A stretch of DNA of 60,000 nt from Lineus longissimus (Eukaryota; Nemertea; Pilidiophora; Heteronemertea; Lineidae). Made by a program: the position numbers and the translations under genes. Below, piece by piece: positions 30,091 to 43,400 of the stretch. Positions within the stretch are counted from its first letter, which is position 1, and every line of letters starts with the position of its first letter. Location of the stretch: contig NC_088310.1 of the NCBI RefSeq assembly GCF_910592395.1, forward strand, positions 4,597,501-4,657,500, written 5' to 3'. The notes under the pieces were generated by a model. It did no database searches and was not told where the DNA came from. It saw nothing but the letters and a program-made list of their open reading frames with translations.

Positions 30091-33000
30091 CTACTTTGCC
30101 ACTTGTACTTCCCCGGGGTACTTCCTCAATCCAACAAAAAGTCCAAGGGAGCGAAACGACTGGGGGGCGAAAATGTCAGGGAGCGAAACAACCGCATTTC
30201 ACGAATAATCCAATTTAAAGGGAGCCTTCAATCACGAAATGACATAGTTTTGGTAGTCTTGCTGATAGCCACCAGTCCACTTCTGAAACGGTCAAGGTGA
30301 TCATCGACTCCATGGCTCCATCGGAGGGATGCTGGGGTACAAAGCAAGATGAAATTGAGCAATTATAAAATTACATGGCCCTGGAAACATTTGGATGGAG
30401 AGGATCTTTTGATTGTTGCAAAAAGATCATCCACACTTCTTTTGGGGTTTTGACATGAATTGAAGACAGTGAGACACTTCTCTGTCCTCAGCAGGGAGTG
30501 AACATCCGAAGTCCACTTCGATGCAGTGAATGCAAATTACTGCACTGATGGAGAAGAGCGCAAAAAACATGAAGAAAAGTCTGTTTATTAAATGTGACTT
30601 TATTCAGTGTTAAGAAGAAAGTCAGGTCCACCACACACTACAAAGTGAAAACCTGCATGAATGAACCGTCTCACAACTTGTCTTTGTACACATCACTTTA
30701 GAGATAATAAATTCTCCAAGAAGATAGAAAGACCTACCCACAATGACCAGTGGCCAGCAGCTAGGAACACTGATGCCAAAAGAACATCTACGTCATAATG
30801 TTATCTCAACCCTTTCGCAATGGGCTACGTGCAGGGCATGCACGTGCCGGTGACGAGCATAGCATGCCTGACTATAATTTGGATTCATTTGCACTTGACC
30901 ACAGCAATACACACTCGAGAAAAAATTGGTTGATCCAATGCCTCCGGTTTGGCTTCAATTCTTAAGTTAGCAATCCTTGACAGAATTCACATCCCCTTAT
31001 TCATAAGTCTGGACGGTTCAATGATAATTCGCTGATTGTTATTAAAGTACACTAGAAGCGTATATCTGTCTGACCTGTGGAAGAGACGCGGCCTGGACGG
31101 TAGGATACCAACAGGTATCGCTTGCAGATCTCGGTGGTAGGATTATAATGCATCGTGAAACCTGGGTGAAAACCCTTGGCATATACAAGTACAAAAATAA
31201 CTTCACACTGCACTTCTTAATTCCAGACCAATGCAGGGAGTTCTTCCCTATAAATTAATCAATCAAACAAGTGGTCTTCAGATTCATTGACAGGCAATTT
31301 CACTGACACTGCCCAAATTAGAGTTAAGTTTTGCACACTGTCTGCGACTATCAGTTAGGAAATAATCACTGTGTCGACCAAACTAAAATAATCTGCAAAC
31401 TTGTAAAACGATCAGTTTGACAACAACACACTGGCTCGGATAAGATTTGCAATAGCACATATCATTGGCGAGGCACACACAATTGATATCTGGCCAAACA
31501 AAATTATGCAAGAGCTTCCCACTACACTGTGATTCTTGATGGTCATATCAACAAATTAAGAAAGATTTGGGAATCTACACCAACTCACTTTTTTTTTAAA
31601 CATGCTCTATACAGAGCAGTTGTGAATAGGTCAAATCAAAAGAACACTAAAGACAGTTCCGCTTTTCTTAGTTCAAAACACTTAAGTCACCAGACCCAAG
31701 ATCAGACCAATAGAATAAATAGAAATAAACTGATGTAAGGTAAAGTGATGCAATTATAACCCCAGTACAATTGCAGCCCCTGCATTGTAGAAAACAGCCG
31801 ACGTTACACATAAATGCGAACAGAGGCTATAATTGTACTATCTTACCTTACATTGTGCCTAAGCTAGACTAAATAAAGAAACATAGGGAAAGCCAGACAG
31901 ACTAAAACTATTGAAGTGCTTGGGCAACTAACTTTAAGGAGACGAAGTTCAAAGAGCCAGGTGCTCATCAAATATGGAGAAGCAATGAAACAAGAGACAA
32001 TTTACCACAAACCTCATTGATATTCAAAAGTTAAATCTGTTCACAGAATTTATGTCAATGCTTATATTATGCTCACAGCCTCAGACCACACGTTCAGAGG
32101 GTGTCCCTCGTTGAAAGGATTTTCAGACAAGTCAGGCCTGAAGAAGCCTTTGCAGACAATGGGGTGTTTTGGCAAACCTTTAGCCTTGCGAAAATGTCAC
32201 TGTTCACACTAGCTCAATCCAAGTTTGGGGTAAATTGTTGATAATAACCTACGAAAACTAGTGCCTTGATGCATTTAGCATGCAAATAACAATAATACTT
32301 CAAAGTGCCGGGATATTAACTACCACAGCCTTCATAACTTAGCAACAATTCATAATGATTACATATTTCCAACAGTAATAATAATAATATCATCATCATC
32401 ATCATATAGAATTATCCATAAAACTTTATACACACACATAATTCTCACGCATTGATCTTCACAAAAATACATTATACAAAAATAAAACACACTGATCATC
32501 ACTTTAACTTTGGACGGATAATTAGCAAATGAAGCATTTAACTTTAGCTTTACTGATTATTTATTTACAACAGTATCAAATGGAGACACTGTCTGAAATT
32601 TACAAGTGTGCAGGCATTCCCAACAGGTACAGAAGACTGACTCTTCGATAACACGACACAATTCTCGAGACCTCAGTCATGGAGAATATCGTCACCGAAA
32701 TGGATGGAAACGACATGTACAGCACATTATATTTACAGACATTTGAAAACACATCGACACCTTTTAAAACTAAGACTGATTTCAAACTTGAAAGAGAGTG
32801 AGTCCATCCAGCTAACTAAGTATTCATTGTGGTTTAAGGAACTGATACTAGACTAGAGGTATTGGTTTTCTCTATAAACACTACAAGGGTAGAGCTAAAA
32901 TGTCAGCCAAAACCAAGGTGACGACGACAACTCCAACTGAACAGTGTTTGGTATGAAAACCGATACCTTCAGTTACACACTTCAGAATACCAATACCTCC

Positions 33001-34439
33001 AGAATAGACACTTTATGTAGAGTCTACAATAACATTTGCATGATTTATCAGAAGATCATCACACACTGTTCTGAAAGACTATTACTGTACAGGAAGTGTG
33101 CATGTATACATTGTCAACGGATGTAATGACAAAACAAATGTAGCTGTTGGACTTCCCTTTTGATAGGCAACTCAAAAAGAAACAGGTCTTTCATCGAATA
33201 ACCTGCCCACAAATCATATGTAACCAACCACAAGTCCTGATTGTGAAGTAAATCATCCTGTTAACTTTAACTGTGGGCGACTTGTTTTCAAATAAATTTT
33301 GAAAATAAATTGTGGCCCTCTTTTATTCAGATACACCCTGTACTGTCGTCTCTAATCTGAAGCTCTGAATATCTTCCTTTCTTTAATGTTTTTGAAAACT
33401 AGACAAAATATCTTGATCATCCATCTCCACCTTTTCCCGCAGAATTTGCTCGCAGTGGCAAGATATCTGTTGAATCTCCCTCTTGAGCATAGCACACTGT
33501 AATCTATCAATTTTTCACCAACGCTTTATTTTGCAGACGTAAATAATCTTGATTTGTAAAAATTATTCGGTACCAAAATCATCAAAATGTTTTTAAAGAA
33601 ATTTTCACTAATGACAAAAATTTGATGGTTTACAGTACATAACTATCATACGAATCCCATAATCCTTTGAGCATATCATTTTGAACTTGCGCTTCTCATA
33701 GTTGCAGTGTACGACTGGCACATTAGTAATTTTCACAGGTATATCAAATCTATTTGTCCTAGACTACATCCTAGGCCTATCCTATGACAGCTTCCTAAGC
33801 ATAGACTATTTTAATTTACTCTATCAACAAGAGCACTTCAGTACCGGTTTAAACTTTCTTCGAAGAAAGAATGAGACACTCTACACCAAGACACTGATCC
33901 CTTTTAGTTTTATCTTAACTTTGTTCCGAAAAAAACAGTTGCTTATCGAACTATATTGGAGTACCACTGGGAGCAGATGCTCGGCTGTTAAGGTAGATTC
34001 AGCAGTGAATGATATGGTGGGATACCTCACTGAATAACATCACAATAGCACACGAAGTAGTGTAACTGTCATGACTGTGTCAAGCAACTGACATCATTGG
34101 CATAGGACTGTCCTCGCATTCCCTTGCTGCAGTTGTATCAGAGCAGCCACACTTGCATTTACACACACATGCAGCTTGTGAAACTTGGGCCTGCAGAACT
34201 TCTTGGAGCAGGAAGGAGTCCAGCCAGGCCTTGAGCTACAAAAGCAGGTGCCTCCAGGTTTCATCACAGGAGCACACACATACCACACGTGCCATCATAG
34301 AGCTCCAGCCAGAAAACTCACCTCCTCATACAAATAGCTCATTTCACACAATGCTGGAAACTTGTCCTTCTCATGGATCTAGAATCTGGCAGCGACAGTG
34401 AAAACACAATTGATATCCGTGGACGGTTTTTAACAGCTA
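30091..34439. other. Non-coding region; possible long 3'UTR of TOGARAM1
   Basis: No coding region is supported. Minus-strand AATAAA signals lie at 33530-33525, 33327-33322, 30604-30599 and 30589-30584. The nearest is about 0.9 kb past the TOGARAM1 stop and the last pair about 3.8 kb past it. The 3'UTR therefore extends at least to about 33.5 kb if the first signal is used. A short ATC/AAT microsatellite lies near 32375-32407. Confidence 0.45.
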
Positions 34440-37400
34440 TCATAGGCTGTCAATGATATCCTGCAGAAGTTGCAGTGCCCTTGGAGTCACATTGGTGTTC
34501 GTGCTAGCTGTTTCAATTAGACCCTGTCCCATTTGTAAGTAAAGGCTGCTCACTAGTTTGTTCGTTGCAGTCCGTATATTGCCACTCGACCCCGCTCCGC
34601 TGCCTGCTGTCGTCAAGCCAAGCAGATGCCAGAGCAGCGGAAGGACGTGTAAAATGACTTGCTTTTGTTTCCTCGGGTATACTTTCGTCACCAAATCTAA
34701 AAGCAACAAGATTGGAAATCTTAAATCATGACAAAAAATTTATAATATCAGACATTTGACCAACTTGCCCATGTTAAAGTTAACAAACTTCATCTGTGTT
34801 CATTTACTGTGAGATAGCAACTAACAAATTGTGCAGTCACTATTTCTACTTACATGCCACTTTTTCAATCATGTCTGGCTTGACTCTGGCATTCCCACAT
34901 TGAGCTTGGTTGGCAAATGGTTGAAGTAACAGACTTCCATCTGAAAGGAAAGAGACTGATACGTGAACAAAATGGATTTTGGTGCATAAAATCAAGGTTT
35001 TTGTTAAAAAACAACCCCAATCTTTGTTTTTTGACACCCCACTCATTAATGTGGAGTTTTAAGGTAGAGCATCTTACCTAAGTGTTCCATAAATGTGTCT
35101 AAGATTTCCATAGCAGTGTTGTAGATTTCTTTGTTTTTGGAAGATAGATTTGGAGCAACGTTCTGTATGGTCATGTTGATGACGACGCCCAGATAGTCCC
35201 GGAGTAACGGTGTGATCTGCAGCATGATATGTAATGCATTCAGGTTCACTTTGCTGTTTGAGTCTTGTAGTCTAGGGTTGAACTTGTCAAAAATCTGGAA
35301 AAGAGCAGGAGGGAATCAGGTTGGAATGCTCAGAGAGATACTTTTGGCACTGTGAGAGGAATCTTCATGGTTGACGTTGTATTGCTGATGGTCCGACACT
35401 TTTTTTATGAGAGTCGGTATCTTGATTGTCATGGGTTTGATTTCAAGCTATTTATTTGCCACAGAGCTGAGATCTTTATGTGTGGTCTGTTCTATGTAGA
35501 CTGGAAAAGTGACCGAAATGACTGGTAGCAAAAGGGTATTTACAACGATTGCTAAACTCCTTTCCCGCCAACACTAGAACACTCAATAAAGAATTCCACC
35601 GGGAAGAACTGTCAGGTTACCTTTATGATATTTGCACCAACAATATTAGAATTATTTTCACACATTTCAAGAAGTTGTTCGATGCCCTTATCTCGTTCCC
35701 GCCAATCGTTCGCTGCCATTAAGGCAATCATTGCCTTTATCTCCTCCATCGTTTGATCGTCTGTCCGTACGCGAGGACGCTTACTGTTTGATGAGGGTGG
35801 TGCAGAATTTGGCGAGTTGTCATTCCCACTGGAATAGAGAGTGAAGCAAACATGTCAATTTGATATTCGTTTCCATTAACAATCGAGCTGTAGCTAAAGT
35901 CGCTTGTCAAAGCAAAATGAGACGTTTGTACACTTTGTACTTTTGTATACTAATACAAAATTTCAACCTACAAGACCTCAAAGGGTTAATCAAGTCCAGA
36001 TGCAGCAAACACAATCAAATAATGCTCACCTGCCGGCAGAGTTCCGTCTCGTCAATGACCCAGACCTTGACCCCTGACCTGACCTCCTGGGCCTGGCTGA
36101 TGGCGTATCACTAGGCATATCCCCTAGTCCCTTTGCTCGTAGGCTGTCAATGATGTCCTGTATACTCCGGTATGTTCCAGTTGGTATGTGTTTGGATAGC
36201 ATCTTGTCGAAGTCTTGATGTGTCATGAGCATGTAGAAAATCTTTCTGCCATAATACCTGGGAAGAAACATGAATCTTATTTAAGTTTTTGGGAATTAAT
36301 TCCAGAATGAGTGATCTTTTCTCCATGATTATGCAGTAATTCTCATTTTACTGGCATTATGGGACGAGTTCAAATCAGATCAATTGTTATCCACACAGTC
36401 CCCAGCATAAAACATGCCATCTCATAGTGATTGTGCTCGCAATACCTTTGTACGAGGGAGGAAGATTAACTATTCATGCTCAGCAAGAACATCAGAACGT
36501 TTCCCTGAGGACTCTGTTGCATGACAGGCTGATTAATCAGATTTGATTTCTGTTATCAGGCTGAAGCAACACGTTTTTCACATGAAATGTTTCTGGACGT
36601 GCTCCTACAATACAAAATTTTTTTGTTTTTTCTTCTGTGTGTGATATTCATTTGTTTATTCGGAACTAACCTCGTCTCCGGGGAGCCATCTGTAACAAAC
36701 TGAGCAGCAGTTGGCAAGACCCGGTCAGTAACATCCTTGATACCACTCAGGATGCGACCTGGTCCCATCTTCTCAACCACGGCACACAAATTCAGGGCAG
36801 TCACTTTTCTTACGGCTACATTTCGGTGACTGAAAATAGAATAGAGAATACTTACTTTCATATGTGCAACAATTTGAGAGTACACAATTTATAACATGCT
36901 GAAGAGGGATGTGAAGGCACAGTTGACATAGAAATGTCAAGTTGCAGGAGTGAGTGAAACCGACGCAGTCAACTTACGATGCACCTCCTACGACAATAGC
37001 TAGGAGCGCCCTCTGTGGGGTGGCACTGTCGACCATGTGCACCAGAGCCTTGTCGACATCTTCTCGGATAAAGCCGTTACTTTCTCCACTCTTGGCAAGC
37101 AGAACTTTGGTTATCATATCAAGATCCTGAAAAAATCAAAGTCACACATTGAAATATGATCAAGGCAGAAAGAGGACATGCCAAGCCGGGCTAAACGGAA
37201 ATTCCCTTTGGTTCATTGAATAGACTGATTGCCATGGTCTGGTGGAACCTTTGTGTTTTTCCTGTTCAAATCTGCAGCTGATAACTCACAACATCTCTCT
37301 ACTTACTGCATCCATATTCCTCTTGAGTGCCAGGAACATCTCGCCCAGCGTCGTTATAGCTAGTCGAGAAACTTGAGACCTTAGGTTCTTGACTTCGGCT

Positions 37401-40400
37401 ATGAGGGCCAGGATGACTGTGTGTAACTGGTTTGAGAGTACTTCTGGGTGATACATGATCAGGCGTCGCAACACATTTAAACCGTTACATTTTATATTCC
37501 TGGAAAGAGAGGGAAAGGCTTTACTACACAACTTCTAGCTGGATTACATGAAATTTAACCCTCCTTCAACAGGAGGACGAGAAAGCTAGAAAGCCTCATG
37601 CACGAAGTGTTCTCTACTTTCAAGACAGTTTAACCTGTGATGTGAACTGGCTTATCAACACCATGCCCTGACTCTCTTTCATTTGAATAACCTCACTTCA
37701 TTTCACTTCAAAGGTGGATGTCATTTGGCTTCATTGTACGACCCTGTACTACAACCAGAGTGGTACACACTTCCGCCTTAGAATCTACAAAGAGGTACAG
37801 AGACTAACAGCAGTTACTCTTACTTACCAGTCGTCCTGCTGCAGGAACCTCAGAGAATCATTGAGAGCATTTTCAGGCTTTGGATACGGTTTCCAATCAT
37901 CAGGATTGTCCGATTCTATTGACATTTGTCTTGACGTACTCTGAGGACTGGCTAAACTGCTGCCGGGAACCAACCTGAATTCAAAGAAAGCGTTTTATAT
38001 CTCAATGTTAGTGAAAAACAAACATATTTTTAACTGAACTAAATCATTTTAAAAAATTCTGTTAGAATTTTGTTTTGTTTTGGGAAGAGTTCCAATTCTA
38101 GGAAGTTCCTTTTGGCTATTCAAGAATTGTTTTTCATCGAAATGACTGTTTTCTTTAGGCATGAGTATAGTTTTAGGCCTACACATTGCCCAGAGGATCA
38201 CGGAATAGGCTGAACTTACGGGCCAGACCTTCTCTTCGTAGGTGAGGGTGCGGGTGGCTTCCCACTTCCAGGCTCACTCCTCGTTGACGAAGGCATCGAT
38301 GTCGGTTGTGAGTTACCAGAAATCAGCAGAGCTGGAAAGTAACACACCAGATGAGTTTGCATTGTTGGATTGAACCAGAAACTAATAGTCAAAGCTATTT
38401 TCCCAACAGCCATTAAAAGCAGCTGAATCCACAGTGGTCAGGAGATGAAAATAATTGTGCTTACAAACTCTGATCACCAATAAAATATTCTTCCTAATCG
38501 AATTGATTCCATGCAAAATACCAAGAATTCATCTTCGTTTGTGATGCAGAACCTCACTAATAGTACTGAAGTAAACTTACAATCGTTATTTATCTCTGGC
38601 TGACTCAACCGTCTCAATCTCTGCTGCTGTCGTTCTCGTTCCTTCTGCTTCACCTCCTCCTCTAACCTCCGTTTCTCCTCTCTATCTCGCTCTCGTTGCT
38701 CCTCAATCTTCCGCCTCCGCTCCTCTCGTTCTCGTAACCTCTCCTCTTCGATCTTACGTCGCTTGTCCTCGCGTTCTCTTTGACGTTTTTCCCGTTCTAT
38801 TCGCCGCTGTTCTGCCTCTTCCTCTTTTTGCTGTTTCTTAAACGCCATCCTGTCCTTCAAAGTCTGTGACATGGAAATGTTACTGATATCCTGCAAAGAT
38901 AAACGTACTGATTGATTCCTGAGTAGGAGAAATGTTACTGATAACCTGCAAAGATAAACGTACTGATTGATTCCTGAGTAGGAGAAATGTTACTGATATC
39001 CTGCAAAGATAAACGTACTGATTGATTCCTGAGTAGGAGAAATGTTACTGATATCCTGCAAAGATAAACGTACTGATTGGTTCTTGAGTAGGAGAAATGT
39101 TACTGATAACCTCCAAGGTAAAGATTGACTCCCGAGAGGGGGGGGGGGGAATTGCCACATCCGTGCTTATACCTCTTACCACACAAATATCCAAGCAACT
39201 CATCCCAAAATATTTTAACTCAAATCGAAAGGCGAATTCTTTTGAAAGCCTATGCAGTTAAGGTAATATACTTTACTGCAACAATAAACTTTGAGATCAG
39301 AACCTACAAAATTGAGTGCACCTTAATCTATATGTATGTAGGACACTTCTGTTATTAAGCTGTCGCCTTGAAATGAAATATGACAGGCCTACAAGTATAA
39401 GTTACCAACCAAGAGATTAAGGTTTTCTTAAGTGTGGAATTCACAATACAAACACAGCCAAACTTTGCTCAGGGCTTGAAAAAGACAAACAAAAATAACT
39501 GGGGTAATTTCAATAAACTGTGTGAACAGGCAGATATTAATTTTAAAATAGAACTTCGGATCACGGCCGGTTTATTCTAGTAATAGTTAGACTAAGTAAT
39601 AGAGACAACAACCATCCAAGGACTTCGGTGGCAAATGTTCACTCTTGAGTCCTAAATACGTCCAAAACCTTTGGCTGGCACTTTGAGTTTTGTTCTGCAT
39701 TTTCGGTCCACCCCAGCAATCTTGATCAGGCAATCAAGGACAGCCAGCTCATTAGTAATTCCTTGAATCGCTTCTCACAGAACGTAGTTTCAATATTAAT
39801 GTCTGACCGTCTTGAATGATCAAACTGAAGACGGATGCCACAGTGACAAAACTCAAAATCCTGACCTTTTTACCGTCCTGTCCACATGCGGCTGCATTCC
39901 CCATTCAAGACTAAATCATACATCCAACAGATTTTCACAACAGCAATTTTCAAGATGATCAGGTGAAAGTTTGGACTCAGTGTCCACGATACTTCCAGTC
40001 GTATTCATTTGCATCTATTACAATTCAAGGAAATTCAGGGGTCCAAGATGCAAAACGTCCTGATAAATTCCGAAAAGAACTGTATGCTAATGCTGCCACA
40101 CAGAAGACCAGAATAAAATGGGAAAAGTCGCAATTAAATTGCAGCACATTGCGTTTCAATAATCACAATCTGGCGACTACACATCAAGAATCTTAGCTTA
40201 TTGATTAAATAATTAATACGTTCCTGCATAACCAGGTAACAACGCAACGGTTGATTAATCAGAAACTGTCGCATTTGAGACACAAATAGTAGACGTCATG
40301 CTATGCATTATACAATGAACTATCGTGCAATCGTAGCTAAGCAGCTGAAAAATACCTCATATATGTTATTAAAAAGAGCCAAGTTGATCATATGATGAAA

Positions 40401-43400
40401 TTTGACTTTCGATTTCTTCGCAATCTCTTTTTATTGTGCGCCGACTATGCTTAAAGTACTGATTTAATGAGGTCAAGCACTGATCCTGCTTGTTGGTGAA
40501 TGATTTATCAGTTGTAAATAATTTATCAGTTATATAGCAATGCTGAATATTTCATTTTCAATTTAGCCCAAGTAACTGTAGTCTGGATGGAACAATGATA
40601 CTGATAGGCAACATTTTTTAACTTCCTTGTCAGAGAGTTGTGGATAACATCAGCAATCAAAACAATAAAGCGCGGGTTTAGTGATGCAGCCAAAATTCAA
40701 TATGACCCCCAACCCAAAAACAAAACAACTTACGTCATCCGAGTCCTCGAAGTCTTCGTCTGACGCTCGATCCAAGATGAGATCCTTCTCCTGAATACCC
40801 TTCCCGTACACACCACTTGGAAGTTCACTCGAGTCGCGCCGATTCTTGTAACGGTCGTATGGACCTGAATTGAAATTCCCCAAACCAAGGTCGCTGGTGC
40901 TACTATTGTTCTGGGTGTCGAACATACCTAGGATACAAGAATAGATTGATGATTAATCAATATGGTCAACTTTTTCACATGTTGATTCCTCATCATTTCA
41001 AAGGCAGGCCGAGTTCTTTAGATAAGGAGTATCTCGTGATGACATGCTTTTTGAAAAGACTGTTAAAAGAACTTCTCAACAGTACTTGTGAGCCACACAG
41101 ACATATTCATCCACATCTCTTGCAAAGAATGACATTGCGACAGTCTTTCAGGAAAGTGGCAATAAGATTAGATCAGCAATGAATTCGTCATATTGAAGAC
41201 TGGATGGGTGGAAAACAAAACAAAACAAAACCTCGAAAGAAGGAGGCATCAAAGTTAAAGATTGTAAGGAAAGATGTTTAAAAGTTAGTAGCAAGAAATA
41301 TTTCAGTAGAGACGTATATTGGTGCATTCGTCATTACCTCGTCCAACGACCCCTATATGATCTGGCTCAGGTATCCTGTCGTCATCTAGGTCCAGAGGTC
41401 CATAGACATGTTGGGAAGCCATTCCGAGGGGCGATAAGATCGGGCCTGAAATACCAGCAGTGAAAATCGTGCACGTGTTAAAAAAAACCAAACACAAAAT
41501 GTGAGGCAATTTCTTTGTTATTCAGGAGAACATTATTTGATTCATTTCAAATATTTCTGTTAAATTTGATTCTTTTTGTTGCTCAGTCCATGCTCCGACA
41601 TACTATGCACTATCTTTGCCCAACTTTCACTAACTCATTTCGGTGTTAAATGGGCTTAGATCATGGTATGGCACTATGTCTCGCATTATGCCCAACATCC
41701 ACACAAACCTGCCATGACCCCCCTCCATTCAGGAAAAATTTTCCTTCAACTGATGCATCAAAATCCCTCTCCCCCCATTCTAGAATCCTGTAATAACTGC
41801 CCTTAATATTCACCCCATCAAATGTCAAAAGCCACTTTTTCAGTACCTTCAGCTCGCTTATTTTTTATTCTCATGAAAACGGAATTGCCTCCACCAGACC
41901 ATGCACTAACACAAACCAAACAGTGATACCCATATACCCGACAGCACTGCACACTTCAGTATGAAGCAATCTCAGTGCTTTGCCATACCTAGGACACACT
42001 GGAAGCTCATCAACGGACAACAGTATGTCGTAACTGCACATGTACAGTACAACCACAGTACAAATGAGCAACTCAACTGAGAGTGACAGTCCTAGCGACT
42101 GGTGAAAGGAGCATTGCTGAATGGTCAAAAGTCAACTGACTCAACTGACTCATACTGCAACAGAAAACCTTGTCACTCTCAACTCAGTTGCCAGTGTGAC
42201 CTGTATTTCTGATATGTTCTACATATCATTTAAAAGGTATACTTTTAAACACTTTCGCCCAATGTCCAGTTTCATAAGATCAGTATCCCGACAGTAGACT
42301 TGTTCCCTTATTTCCAATTCTATTTCTCTTTCGATATTTAGTCAGTATGATAGCGATTTCAATATGAATTGTTAGATTTTAGACACAGATTATCATAACA
42401 ACTATTGAGGAGATACTTCAGTTTCTAAAATCTTAAGAGAACCTTAACCCTCTTCTAGAAGAAACACACAGACAGATTACAAATAAACTTATATGCAGTC
42501 AGCCTTGCATTTAAACAAATCCATTTTTTACATTTGTATACAATGTTAAAGCCATTAATTAAGAATGATATCCCTCCAGCCCATCAGGGTACATGGAGTT
42601 CAAACGTTTCTTGATATCATTTCAGTCAGGTTTGCACTTTTTTATGTCTTGGACACTGCCTGCAATTCTTTGCGGACTTCACCAGCTTAGGTGTCCCACA
42701 GAAGTTCATTTAAAATGTGCTCAAAATTGAAAAATCTCACTTGAAATATCAGCATTCCTTGAGCAAATATGCGGTACAATGTCAAGTTATCAAAACTTCA
42801 AACGGTACATTTGTTCACATGCAAGACTGAGAGACAACGTGAGAATATGAAGTGACAGCGTGAAGCAGACAAAACTTCCACTGAATAGAATTTGTAAAAT
42901 ACCTTTTTGAATTCGTCGTCTCTCCTTTGATTTAATATTCGTTTTTGGCTCCGAAGTTATCAACTTTGGTTCCGATTCGTCCGAGTATCCTTTCCCGATT
43001 ATCTGGACATCCGAGTTCCTATTTTCCCGGAAGGTCACACCGCTCATTGGGTTGAACTCCAATTGTGCTTCGTCTGAATCTAGTCGTTTTTGACTACGGG
43101 CAATCCGTGGCTTGGCCTCAAAAGGGTTGTCCGTCTTTTTCCTAAAAGAGGATGACCAGCAAAATTTAAACCAGGGCAATGAAGTGCCTCACACAGCTCA
43201 ATAGGTAAACAACTGGCCCACAAAAGAGGGGCCTGGATTTGTATTTGAGAGAACTCCAATGTGTCAAGCTGGAAGTTCTGGAGTGGAATCTGAATAAGAG
43301 GTTTTCCTGGCTCTTCACAGTCCTCTGAATGGAACTCAAAATACGGGCTCTGCTCTCGACTCCCAGTCCCATCATTTGCAGACAAGGGCCAGCTGAATGG

